Translations under genes and position numbers: made by a program | Assembly: GCA_019454205.1 (NCBI GenBank) | Contig: CP075369.1 | Location: 2,620,001-2,684,000, forward strand | Direction: 5' to 3' | DNA from: Xanthobacteraceae bacterium | GTDB taxonomy: Bacteria; Pseudomonadota; Alphaproteobacteria; Rhizobiales; Xanthobacteraceae | Length of the DNA stretch: 64,000 bases | The notes under the pieces: generated by a model | Database searches by the model: none | Told to the model about the DNA's origin: nothing | The model's input: only the letters and a program-made list of their open reading frames with translations | Part shown: in pieces, positions 29,166-37,229 of the stretch | Layout of the letters: the number at the start of each line of letters is the position of its first letter | How positions within the stretch are numbered: the first letter of the stretch is position 1

Positions 29166-29305
29166 TGGCCGATCCGGTCCTGCGGCACGTTGATTGTCAT
29201 TGGCCGTGGAGTCGGCTCCACCAGGTTGGCAAGCGACCATATGACCGCGTAGCCGGTGCCGGCGATCAATCCGAGTACGAGCAGGAGCCTGAACAGGGTC
29301 GGCAT
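29162..29305 (-). CDS. Small single-pass membrane protein (47 aa) upstream of xerD
   Basis: An open frame of 47 codons starts at an ATG and ends in a TGA that overlaps the xerD ATG by 4 bp. The product begins MPTLFRLLLVLGLIAG, has one membrane helix (residues 5-28) and a short Pro-rich tail ending near PQDRIGQ. Similar short membrane proteins occur between aroK and xerD in related bacteria, as far as I recall; the function is unknown. The tight overlap and clear hydrophobic pattern support a real gene. Confidence 0.75.
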   Translation of the reverse strand: MPTLFRLLLVLGLIAGTGYAVIWSLANLVEPTPRPMTINVPQDRIGQ

Positions 29306-29333
29306 CTAGGATTTCCGAATCGGACCGATAGTA

Positions 29334-29365
29334 ACCCCGCTTCCGTAAACAGTTTTACAGCGGGT
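29334..29365. promoter_or_regulatory. Inverted repeat in the divergent aroK / small-gene promoter region
   Basis: CCCGCT and AGCGGG form outer arms, and GTAAA and TTTAC form inner arms, with a 3-base bulge on one side. It lies about 40 bp from aroK and 30 bp from the leftward gene, where an operator for either could sit. No T-run follows it. The role is inferred. Confidence 0.35.
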
Positions 29366-29403
29366 GCGTCGCGGGTCATATGTCCCGTGAAAGAGGAAAC
29401 CCG

Positions 29404-30003
29404 ATGGCAAACCTGCCGCCGCTAAGCCCGCATCCGAAGGCCGAGCTGTTTCGCCAACTGCTCGGAGCGCGTTCGGTCGCGCTGGTCGGCATGCCGGGTT
29501 CGGGCAAAAGCTCGATCGGGCGGCGGCTGTCGCAGCGCCTCGGCCTCGATTTCGCGGATGCCGACACCGAGATCGAGCGCGCCGCCAATATGACCATTCC
29601 CGAAATCTTCCGCCTGCGTGGCGAAGCGGAATTCCGCGCCGGCGAGCAGCGCGTGATCGCGCGCCTTCTGGAAAGCGGCCCGCTGGTGTTGGCCACCGGC
29701 GGCGGCGCATTCATCAATGCGGATACCCGCGCCAAGGTAAAGCAAAGCGCCGTATCGGTGTGGCTGAAAGCCGATGTCGAAACGCTGCTGAAGCGCGTGA
29801 AGCGCAAAGCCAACCGTCCGCTGCTGCAAAACGATGACCCCGAAGGCACGCTTAGGAACATGCTCGCCGCGCGCGAGCCGTTCTATGCGGAGGCTGACCT
29901 CACCGTGACCTCATGCGAAATCCCGCATGAAATGGTGGTCGAGGAAATTGTGCGGCAACTGGAAGCAAAACTCGAACGCGAAGCCGCCGGAGCATCGTCT
30001 TGA
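29404..30003 (+). CDS. aroK: Shikimate kinase
   Basis: Phosphorylates shikimate with ATP, the fifth step of the shikimate pathway to aromatic amino acids. It is 199 aa from the ATG preceded by GAGGAAA; an ATG eight codons earlier lacks such a site. The P-loop GMPGSGKS lies at residues 29-36, followed by the shikimate-binding DADTEIE, the FRLRGEAEFR block and the GGGAFI loop. The stop overlaps the TTG start of aroB by 4 bp, coupling two steps of the same pathway. Confidence 0.97.
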   Translation: MANLPPLSPHPKAELFRQLLGARSVALVGMPGSGKSSIGRRLSQRLGLDFADADTEIERAANMTIPEIFRLRGEAEFRAGEQRVIARLLESGPLVLATGGGAFINADTRAKVKQSAVSVWLKADVETLLKRVKRKANRPLLQNDDPEGTLRNMLAAREPFYAEADLTVTSCEIPHEMVVEEIVRQLEAKLEREAAGASS

Positions 30004-31127
30004 AGAAACCCTCGAAGCCGAAACAGACCGTCGTCAAGGTAAAGCTCGGCAAGCGCAGCTATGACATCGTGATCGGCAACGGTCTGGTCGCGGAAGCGGG
30101 CAAGCGCGTCGCGAAACTGCGTCCCGGCGTGGCGGTCGCCATCGTCACCGACGGCAATGTCGCGCGTCATCATCTCGACGCACTGGAGAAATCCTTTGCC
30201 GATGCCGGCATCCGCTCCCGCAGCGTCGTGCTCGCGCCCGGCGAAAGCACGAAAAGCTACGGCAATCTGGAAGCGGTGGTGGAAGCGATCCTGCAATCGC
30301 GCATCGAGCGCGGCGACCTCGTGGTCGCGCTCGGCGGCGGCGTGATCGGCGATCTCGCGGGCTTCGCGGCCAGCGTCGTGCGGCGCGGCGTGGACTTCGT
30401 GCAGATTCCGACCTCGCTGCTCGCGCAGGTGGATTCGTCCGTCGGCGGCAAGACCGGCATCAATTCCCCGCATGGAAAAAATCTCATTGGCGCATTCCAT
30501 CAGCCCGCGCTGGTGCTGGCCGATCTCGGCGTGCTCGATACATTGCCGAAGCGCGAATTCCGTGCGGGCTATGCCGAGGTCGCGAAATACGGCCTCATCA
30601 ACAACGCGAAGTTCTTCAGCTGGCTGGAGAAGAGCTGGAAAGAGATTTTCGCTGGCGGCAAGGCGCGCGCCGAGGCGGTCGCCGTTAGTTGCAAGTCCAA
30701 GGCCGCAATCGTCGGCCGCGACGAACGCGAAACCGGCGAACGCGCACTCCTCAATCTCGGCCATACCTTTGGCCACGCGCTCGAAGCCGCGACCGGATTC
30801 TCGGATCGCCTGCTGCATGGCGAAGGCGTCGGCCTCGGCATGGTACTGGCGTTCAAACTTTCCGCGAAGCTCAAGCTCTGCAAGGATGCGGACGTTGCGC
30901 GCGTGATCGCACATCTTTCCGCGGTGGGCTTGCCGACCAGTCTCTCGCAGGTTCCCGGCAAGCTGCCAAATGCCGACAAGCTGCTCGAACTCATGGCGCA
31001 GGACAAGAAGGTTCAGCGCGGCAAGCTGGTGTTCATTCTCGCCAAGGGCATCGGCAAGGCTTTCATCGCGAAGAACGTGGATACGAAGATCGTGCGCGAA
31101 GTTTTGCGGGACGCGCTGGCGGAATAA
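30000..31127 (+). CDS. aroB: 3-dehydroquinate synthase
   Basis: Converts DAHP to 3-dehydroquinate, the second shikimate-pathway step, using NAD and a divalent metal. It is 375 aa. Visible blocks are the NAD-binding GGGVIGDLAGFAAS, PTSLLAQVDSSVGGKTGIN, and the metal ligands in the EVAKYG region and in NLGHTFGHALE. The start is a TTG nested in the aroK stop (TTGA), so it depends on translation of aroK. Genes aroK-aroB in this order are typical for proteobacteria. Confidence 0.97.
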   Translation: MKKPSKPKQTVVKVKLGKRSYDIVIGNGLVAEAGKRVAKLRPGVAVAIVTDGNVARHHLDALEKSFADAGIRSRSVVLAPGESTKSYGNLEAVVEAILQSRIERGDLVVALGGGVIGDLAGFAASVVRRGVDFVQIPTSLLAQVDSSVGGKTGINSPHGKNLIGAFHQPALVLADLGVLDTLPKREFRAGYAEVAKYGLINNAKFFSWLEKSWKEIFAGGKARAEAVAVSCKSKAAIVGRDERETGERALLNLGHTFGHALEAATGFSDRLLHGEGVGLGMVLAFKLSAKLKLCKDADVARVIAHLSAVGLPTSLSQVPGKLPNADKLLELMAQDKKVQRGKLVFILAKGIGKAFIAKNVDTKIVREVLRDALAE

Positions 31128-31409
31128 TTATTCGCCCGGCGCCTTCGGCACGATCGCGAGCGCATGCAGGCCCGCGCTCATCTCGTGATTGAGCAGGTCG
31201 TTGACCATGCGGTGCCGGTCGAGACGGCCCTTGCCCTGAAACGCTTCCGCCACCACGATCACGCGCACGTGTGTGACCTTGCCCGGCACATGCCCGGCAT
31301 GGCCGACATGCTGCCCGCTCTCGTCGATCACTTCGAGCGATTCAGGTTTCAGCGCCGCCGCAAGACGGTCACGAATCCGGTCGATGGTCTTGTCGATCTT
31401 GGTGGTCAT
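31128..31409 (-). CDS. BolA family protein
   Basis: A 93-residue BolA-like protein with the class II KH-like fold: the helix IDRIRDRLAAAL, the strand SLEVIDES with HVGHAG, the core strand THVRVIVVAEAFQGKGRLDRHRMV (given in part) and the C-terminal LHALAI. BolA proteins bind monothiol glutaredoxins through [2Fe-2S] clusters and affect iron handling and cell shape. No glutaredoxin is adjacent. It starts divergently from the J-domain gene. Confidence 0.94.
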   Translation of the reverse strand: MTTKIDKTIDRIRDRLAAALKPESLEVIDESGQHVGHAGHVPGKVTHVRVIVVAEAFQGKGRLDRHRMVNDLLNHEMSAGLHALAIVPKAPGE

Positions 31410-31524
31410 CGCCGCGCCGCTTAAAGCGTAGGCGCCGCCGCGTCAACGATACGACAACAACCAGCCGTTACCGTGCAGGCGCTTTGCTTGTGCCGGATCG
31501 CCCCAATCGCCATATAGTCGTCAC

Positions 31525-32154
31525 ATGAAGTTCGACTCGCCCCTGTTCGATAAAATCCGCGTCAAGCCGATTGAGCGGAATAAGAAGCAGAAGCTCAAAG
31601 CGGAGAGCCCTGCCTGCGATTGGCATGGCTGCAAGGAGCCGGGCACGCACAAGGCGCCGAAAGGGCGCGACAGCGAAGGCCAGTATTGGAATTACTGCCT
31701 CAACCACGTCCGCGAATACAACGCGAACTACAACTACTTCGCGGGCATGAAGGACGACGCCGTACAGCAGTACCAGAAGGACGCCCTGACCGGGCACCGG
31801 CCGACCTGGAAGATGGGCCAGAACGGCGGCGAAAAGTCGCGAATGAATGGCAATAATCCGGGCTTCACCGGCAAGACCTGGACCGACCCCTTTCACATCT
31901 TCGAGGGCAAGACGGGCGGGTTCCAGCAGGAACGGGAGGCCCCGGAGGGCCGGATGATCCGGAACGCCGAACGCAAGGCCCTCGATACCCTCGGCCTCGA
32001 CATCGACGTGACCCCGGAAGCCCTGAAAGCCCGCTACAAGGAACTCGTGAAGCGCCACCACCCCGATGCCAACGGGGGTGACCGGTCCAGCGAGGACCGC
32101 TTCAGGGCAGTCGTGCAGGCCTACAACTACCTAAAGTCCCAAGGTTTCTGCTAA
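31525..32154 (+). CDS. J domain-containing protein
   Basis: A 209-residue protein whose last 65 residues form a J domain with the HPD motif in KRHHPDANGG, which stimulates DnaK-type ATPases. The N-terminal 140 residues are a conserved, unnamed region with a CDWHGC...C pattern (four Cys/His candidates for metal binding) and several aromatic residues (YWNYC, NANYNYF). The layout, J domain at the C-terminus, is found in an alphaproteobacterial family next to cobS. The client is unknown. Confidence 0.9.
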   Translation: MKFDSPLFDKIRVKPIERNKKQKLKAESPACDWHGCKEPGTHKAPKGRDSEGQYWNYCLNHVREYNANYNYFAGMKDDAVQQYQKDALTGHRPTWKMGQNGGEKSRMNGNNPGFTGKTWTDPFHIFEGKTGGFQQEREAPEGRMIRNAERKALDTLGLDIDVTPEALKARYKELVKRHHPDANGGDRSSEDRFRAVVQAYNYLKSQGFC

Positions 32155-32180
32155 GCCTTCTGCTAAGGTCGAATTCGACC
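32146..32180. promoter_or_regulatory. Tandem 12-bp repeat and 14-bp palindrome upstream of cobS
   Basis: TTCTGCTAAG occurs twice with a 12-bp period across the stop of the J-domain gene. It runs directly into the perfect palindrome GGTCGAATTCGACC, which lies 75 bp before the cobS start. The palindrome is a plausible operator; regulation is inferred. Confidence 0.4.
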
Positions 32181-32254
32181 CCGGCAGACCTCCTGCCACC
32201 CCGACCACGGCACCCGCCTTGCAAGGAAAAGCCGGCCTTTCGGCGAGAAGAAGC

Positions 32255-33238
32255 ATGACCCCGACCAGCGAAACCGCCCCCCTTCCCGACATGAAGATTT
32301 CGGTGCGGCAGGTATTCGGCATCGACCTCGACATGGAGGTTCCGGCCTTCTCGGAGCCGGACGAGCATGTCCCCGACACCGATCCGGATTACGTCTTCGA
32401 CCGCGACACAACGCTGGCGCTACTGGCCGGCTTCGCGCACAACCGCCGCGTGCTGGTGTCCGGCTATCACGGCACCGGCAAATCGACCCACATCGAGCAG
32501 GTCGCCGCGCGCCTGAACTGGCCCTGCGTGCGCGTGAACCTCGACAGCCACGTCAGCCGCCTCGACCTTGTCGGCAAGGACGCCATCGTCCTGAAGGACG
32601 GCCGTCAGGTCACCGAATTCCGCGACGGCATCCTGCCGTGGGCGCTCCAGCGCAACATTGCGCTGTGCTTCGACGAATACGATGCCGGCCGCCCGGACGT
32701 GATGTTCGTGATCCAGCGCGTGCTGGAAGTCTCCGGCCGCCTGACGCTGCTCGACCAGAACAAGGTGATCCGCCCGCATCCGGCGTTTCGCCTGTTTGCG
32801 ACGGCGAACACGGTCGGCCTCGGCGATACCACCGGCCTCTATCACGGCACGCAGCAGATCAACCAGGGCCAGATGGACCGCTGGTCCATCGTCACCACGT
32901 TGAACTACCTGCCGCACGACAAGGAAGTCGATATCGTTTCCTCGAAGGCGCATCATTACCGCACGCCCGAAGGCCGCGACATCATCTCGAAAATGGTCCG
33001 CGTCGCCGATCTCACGCGGCAAGCATTCATCAACGGCGATCTCTCGACCGTCATGAGTCCGCGCACCGTAATTACGTGGGCTGAGAACGCGCAGATCTTC
33101 GGCGACATCGGCTTCGCGTTCCGCGTGACGTTCCTTAACAAGTGCGACGAACTCGAGCGTCCCATCGTGGCCGAGTTCTACCAGCGCTCGTTCGGCAAGG
33201 ACCTGCCCGAATCCACGGTGAACGTCGCGCTGTCCTGA
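32255..33238 (+). CDS. cobS: Cobaltochelatase subunit CobS
   Basis: The AAA+ motor of the aerobic cobaltochelatase CobNST, which inserts cobalt into hydrogenobyrinic acid a,c-diamide for vitamin B12 synthesis. It is 327 aa, the family length. Walker A is SGYHGTGKST and Walker B lies in ALCFDEYDAG; sensor blocks include FRLFATANTVG. The start ATG has GAGAAG upstream; the frame extends further left without family resemblance. cobT follows after 7 bp. CobN is not in the window. Confidence 0.97.
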   Translation: MTPTSETAPLPDMKISVRQVFGIDLDMEVPAFSEPDEHVPDTDPDYVFDRDTTLALLAGFAHNRRVLVSGYHGTGKSTHIEQVAARLNWPCVRVNLDSHVSRLDLVGKDAIVLKDGRQVTEFRDGILPWALQRNIALCFDEYDAGRPDVMFVIQRVLEVSGRLTLLDQNKVIRPHPAFRLFATANTVGLGDTTGLYHGTQQINQGQMDRWSIVTTLNYLPHDKEVDIVSSKAHHYRTPEGRDIISKMVRVADLTRQAFINGDLSTVMSPRTVITWAENAQIFGDIGFAFRVTFLNKCDELERPIVAEFYQRSFGKDLPESTVNVALS

Positions 33239-33245
33239 GGACCGC

Positions 33246-35147
33246 ATGACGATATCGAACTCCGGCAAACCAAAGTCCTCGACGGAAGCACCCGCCGAAC
33301 CGTTCAAGCGCGCGGTCGCGGGCACGTTACGCGCGATTGCCGGCAAACCCGATCTTGAAGTGACCTACGCGGCCGAGCGGCCCGCGCTCAACCCGGAGCG
33401 CGCGCGCCTGCCCGAACCGCCGCGGCGCATGAGCAAAGCCGACGCCGCCATCCTGCGCGGCCACGCGGACTCGATGGCGCTCCGCCTCGCCATGCACAAC
33501 CCGCAGATTCATAAAAGGATGCTGCCGCAGGGCGAGAATGCGCGCTCCGTGTTCGAGGCGGTCGAGCAGGCGCGCGTCGAAGCCATCGGCTCGCGGCGCA
33601 TGTCGGGTGTCGCGCAGAACCTCACCGCGATGCTTGAAGACCGCTACCATCGCGGCAATTACGAAGAGATCACCGACCGCGCCGACGCGCCGCTCGAAGA
33701 CGCGCTCGCAATGCTGGTGCGCGAGCGTCTTACCGGGCAGAAGCCGCCCGCCGCCGCGAAGAAGATCGTCGACCTGTGGCGCGACTTCATCGAGAAGCGC
33801 GCGACCCGCGACCTCGACCGCCTCACCGAAGAAATCAACGACCAGCGCGGCTTCGCGGAAGCGATGCACGACCTGCTCACCTCGCTCGACATGGGCGAGG
33901 ACCGCAACACCGAGCAGCAGGAAGAAAGCGACGACGACGACGACGAAAGCTCCGGTCAGGACGACTCGTCGAAAGACCAGGGTGCGGCCGAGCGCGACGA
34001 TTCCAGCGAGGAGTCCGCGCAGGACGAAGCGCAAATGGCCGCCGACGAGCGCCCGGAAACCACGAGCGAGTCCGAGGATGCGCAGCCTGCCGACATGCCG
34101 GACGACATGGATACCGGCGACTCGGATGAACCCGGCGAACCATGGCGGCCGAAGCATCCGCTCTCCAACGAACCGCGCGGGCCGGATTATCGCGCCTATA
34201 CGATGAAGTTCGACGAGACCATCGGCGCGGAAGAACTCTGCGACGCGGAAGAACTCGCGCGCCTGCGTTCCTATCTCGACAAGCAGTTGCACCACCTGCA
34301 AGGCGTGGTCGCGCGCCTCGCGAACCGTTTGCAGCGCCGCCTGATGGCGCAGCAGAACCGCGCGTGGGACTTCGACCTTGAAGAAGGGATGCTCGACCCC
34401 GCGCGTCTCTCGCGCGTCGTCACCGATCCGTTCCAGCCGCTGTCCTTCAAGCATGAACGCGACACCGATTTCCGCGATACGGTGGTGACGCTGCTCCTCG
34501 ACAATTCCGGTTCGATGCGCGGCCGTCCGATCACGGTCGCCGCGACCTGCGCCGACATTCTCGCGCGCACGCTGGAGCGCTGCGGCGTGAAAGTTGAAAT
34601 CCTCGGCTTCACCACGCGCGCGTGGAAGGGCGGGCAATCGCGCGAGGCGTGGCTCGCCGCGAACAAGCCGCAGTCGCCGGGACGCCTCAACGATCTCCGG
34701 CACATCATCTACAAGTCCGCGGACGCGCCGTGGCGGCGCGCGCGCAAGAACCTCGGCCTGATGATGCGTGAGGGCCTGCTCAAAGAGAACATCGACGGCG
34801 AAGCACTCGACTGGGCGCACAAGCGCCTGCTCGCGCGTTCTGAACAGCGTAAGATTCTCATGATGATTTCCGACGGCGCGCCGGTGGACGATTCCACGCT
34901 CTCGGTGAACCCCGGCAATTATCTGGAGCGGCACCTGCGCTGGATCATCGAGGAAATCGAAACCCGCTCGCCGGTCGAACTGATCGCCATCGGCATCGGC
35001 CACGACGTCACGCGCTACTATCGCCGCGCGGTGACCATCGTGGATGCGGAAGAACTCGGCGGCGCGATGACCGAGAAGCTGGCCGAACTGTTCGAGACCA
35101 CCGGCAGCGCCGCGCCGCAATCCCATCGCGGCCGCCGCCTGCACTGA
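33246..35147 (+). CDS. cobT: Cobaltochelatase subunit CobT
   Basis: Partner of CobS in the cobaltochelatase chaperone ring; 633 aa. The N-terminal half is helical, followed by a strongly acidic stretch (residues 220-305, Asp/Glu/Ser-rich) typical of CobT, then a C-terminal VWA domain with the MIDAS motif DNSGSMRG. The VWA part is thought to present the large CobN subunit to the motor. The TGA stop overlaps the start of the next gene by one base, so cobS, cobT and the phytase-like gene probably form one operon. Confidence 0.97.
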   Translation: MTISNSGKPKSSTEAPAEPFKRAVAGTLRAIAGKPDLEVTYAAERPALNPERARLPEPPRRMSKADAAILRGHADSMALRLAMHNPQIHKRMLPQGENARSVFEAVEQARVEAIGSRRMSGVAQNLTAMLEDRYHRGNYEEITDRADAPLEDALAMLVRERLTGQKPPAAAKKIVDLWRDFIEKRATRDLDRLTEEINDQRGFAEAMHDLLTSLDMGEDRNTEQQEESDDDDDESSGQDDSSKDQGAAERDDSSEESAQDEAQMAADERPETTSESEDAQPADMPDDMDTGDSDEPGEPWRPKHPLSNEPRGPDYRAYTMKFDETIGAEELCDAEELARLRSYLDKQLHHLQGVVARLANRLQRRLMAQQNRAWDFDLEEGMLDPARLSRVVTDPFQPLSFKHERDTDFRDTVVTLLLDNSGSMRGRPITVAATCADILARTLERCGVKVEILGFTTRAWKGGQSREAWLAANKPQSPGRLNDLRHIIYKSADAPWRRARKNLGLMMREGLLKENIDGEALDWAHKRLLARSEQRKILMMISDGAPVDDSTLSVNPGNYLERHLRWIIEEIETRSPVELIAIGIGHDVTRYYRRAVTIVDAEELGGAMTEKLAELFETTGSAAPQSHRGRRLH

Positions 35148-36169
35148 TGCGCACTCCGTTCCGCTACGGCGGCCTTGCCCTTGCGAGCATAATGCTGCTC
35201 GCAACCGGCCCCTCCGCGCCCAAAGCACAACGCAGCCTCAGTCCGATTGCAGTCACGGTCGAAGCGAAGGAAATTGCCGCCTTCGACCCTGCCAATCCGT
35301 CGAAACAGCGCTTCGGCTCGCTCGTCTTCCGCGGCGGCCTCGTGCTCACCGCGAAGGAAAGATTCTTCGGCGGCTTCTCCGGGCTGCACATCTTCCCGAA
35401 CGGCGAGAACTTCATTGCGCATTCCGATCGCGGCATGTGGCTGCGCGGGAAATTCAAGCGCGACGGCGACCGCATCGCCGGCATCGAGAACGCCGAGATG
35501 GCGCCGATGCGCGGACCGAACGGCAAGCCGCTCGCCTCGCTGGGCTGGTTCGACACCGAGTCGCTCACAGCCGACGGCGACACGCTTTATGTCGGCATCG
35601 AGCGCGCGAACCAGATCGTGCGCTTCCGCTACGGCGCCGAAGGACTTGGCGCGCTCGGCATTCCGCTCAACGTGCCAAACGGCATCCGCGAACTGCCGCA
35701 CAATCAGGGGCTTGAAGCGCTGGCCTTCGTGCCGAAAGGAATGCCACTCGCGGGCGGCCTGCTCGCGCTTTCCGAGCGCGGCCTGGACGAGAACGGCAAC
35801 ATCAAAGCCTTCATCCTCGGCGGCGCGACGCCGGGATCGTTCAGCGTGAAGCGCAGCAACAATTTTGAAATCAGCGACGCAGCGATTGCGCCGTCCGGCC
35901 ATCTCATCTTGCTGGAGCGCTACTTCACGTTTCTGAGCGGCATCCACATGCGCATCCGCGCCATCCCCCTCGGCGAGATCAAGCCGGGTGCGCTCGCCGA
36001 CGGCCGCGTGCTGATCGAAGCCGGGCCGTCCTACGAGATCGACAACATGGAAGCGCTCGCCATCACCCGCAACGAAAAGGGCGAGACGATCTTCACGCTG
36101 CTCTCGGACAACAACTTCAACGGCTTCCAGCGCACCATTCTTCTGCGCTTCGCGTGGATCGAGCCGTAA
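35147..36169 (+). CDS. Phytase-like (esterase-like activity) domain protein, exported
   Basis: A 340-residue protein with a signal peptide (hydrophobic core LALASIMLLATG) and a phytase-like beta-propeller domain (blocks GGFSGLHIFPNGENFIAHSD, DTESLTADG, GLEALAFVP, YEIDNMEALAI). Proteins of this family have reported esterase-like activity; the true substrate is unknown. The gene is fused at the translation level to cobT by a one-base stop/start overlap, which is odd for a secreted enzyme next to a cytosolic chelatase. It ends 3 bp from the convergent LAB-N gene. Confidence 0.88.
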   Translation: MRTPFRYGGLALASIMLLATGPSAPKAQRSLSPIAVTVEAKEIAAFDPANPSKQRFGSLVFRGGLVLTAKERFFGGFSGLHIFPNGENFIAHSDRGMWLRGKFKRDGDRIAGIENAEMAPMRGPNGKPLASLGWFDTESLTADGDTLYVGIERANQIVRFRYGAEGLGALGIPLNVPNGIRELPHNQGLEALAFVPKGMPLAGGLLALSERGLDENGNIKAFILGGATPGSFSVKRSNNFEISDAAIAPSGHLILLERYFTFLSGIHMRIRAIPLGEIKPGALADGRVLIEAGPSYEIDNMEALAITRNEKGETIFTLLSDNNFNGFQRTILLRFAWIEP

Positions 36170-36172
36170 CGG

Positions 36173-36514
36173 CTACGCCTTCTCGCCCGCCGCGCGCTGC
36201 TGCGCGCGCTCGCGCAACACGAACTGGATGTTGCGCACGTAGATGATCACGCTGAACAACTGGCCGAGGATGAACACGATGTCCTGCCGGTACAGCGCAT
36301 AAACCAGCAACAACCCGCCGCCGCCGATCGAAAGCCACCAGAACGCCATCGGGATCACGCTCTTGCCCGCGCGTTCGGAAGCGAGCCACTGCACGGCGAA
36401 GCGGCCCGTGAACATCACCTGCGCGACGAAGCCGAGCAGCACCCACCAGTCCATGCTGGATTTGAACAACCCGCTGAGATAGCCGTCCAGCGCGTGATAA
36501 ATATCGACGAGCAT
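36173..36514 (-). CDS. Lipid-A-disaccharide synthase N-terminal domain (LAB-N) membrane protein
   Basis: A 113-residue membrane protein with three helices and the LAB-N blocks FVAQVMFTGRFAVQWLASE and PMAFWWLSIGGG. This domain is found fused to or near LpxB and polyprenyl-phosphate sugar transferases. It likely helps handle lipid-linked sugars in the inner membrane. The ATG directly follows the TGA of the GT2 gene with GGAGG inside the end of that gene, so the two are coupled. It is the last gene of a four-gene leftward operon. Confidence 0.92.
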   Translation of the reverse strand: MLVDIYHALDGYLSGLFKSSMDWWVLLGFVAQVMFTGRFAVQWLASERAGKSVIPMAFWWLSIGGGGLLLVYALYRQDIVFILGQLFSVIIYVRNIQFVLRERAQQRAAGEKA

Positions 36515-37225
36515 TCAAACCTCCGTAACTTCGGGCACGCGCTTCTTGCGGCGAAGCAGCCACCACACGCCCATCAAATCGAGAATCCCGACCCAGAGCC
36601 GGTCCCATAATCCGTAGTTCGAAACGCCGTGGCCGCGCTGGCGATCCACGACATCGACGAATCCGATCTCGTATCCCTCGCGCTTCACCAGCGCAGGCAG
36701 GAAACGATGCAGCCCGTCGAAATAGGGCAGCCGCAGGAAAACATCGCGGCGAAAAGCCTTCAACCCGCAGCCGGTATCGCGCGTGGAGTCGCGCAGGATC
36801 GCGCCGCGCACCTTGTTCGCGATCTTCGACTGGAATTTCTTCCAGCCGGAAGATTTCCGCCCCACCCGCTGTCCCGCAACCAATCCGACCTTCGGGTTTT
36901 CGAGCAGCGCGAGCATCTGCGGAATGAACGCGGGATCGTTCTGGCCGTCGCCGTCGAGTGTCGCCACCAGCGCGCCGCGCGCATTGCGCACGCCGGTCGT
37001 CACCGCGGAAGATTGTCCGCAGGATTGCGCATGCTTGATCTGGCGCAGATACGGATGCTTCGCACGAAGCTGGACCAGTTCCGCTTCCGTGCCGTCGCTC
37101 GAACCGTCGTTGACATAGACGATCTCGAAGTCGCGGCCGGCGAGCGCTTTCGCGATCTCCTCGACCAGCGGCGTGATGTTGCCGGCCTCGTTGCGCACCG
37201 GAACGACAATGGAAATATCGGGCAT
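36515..37225 (-). CDS. Glycosyltransferase family 2, polyprenyl-phosphate sugar synthase-like
   Basis: A 236-residue GT-A transferase of the DPM1/ArnC/RgtE type: IVVPVRNEAGNI at the N-terminus, DDG-like VNDGSSDGT, the metal-binding DGDGQNDP, and the C-terminal block RDTGCGLKAFRRDVF. Lacking long C-terminal membrane helices, it would work at the inner face of the membrane, making an undecaprenyl-phosphate sugar. The neighbours, ArnT-like transferase and LAB-N protein, are the expected user and helper of that donor. The sugar (mannose or galacturonic acid are candidates) is inferred. Confidence 0.92.
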   Translation of the reverse strand: MPDISIVVPVRNEAGNITPLVEEIAKALAGRDFEIVYVNDGSSDGTEAELVQLRAKHPYLRQIKHAQSCGQSSAVTTGVRNARGALVATLDGDGQNDPAFIPQMLALLENPKVGLVAGQRVGRKSSGWKKFQSKIANKVRGAILRDSTRDTGCGLKAFRRDVFLRLPYFDGLHRFLPALVKREGYEIGFVDVVDRQRGHGVSNYGLWDRLWVGILDLMGVWWLLRRKKRVPEVTEV

Positions 37226-37229
37226 GGCG

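Noticed and set aside
33327..35228. 633-codon frame antisense to cobT
   Set aside because: cobT is certain from motifs and operon position; the antisense frame mirrors its codon pattern.
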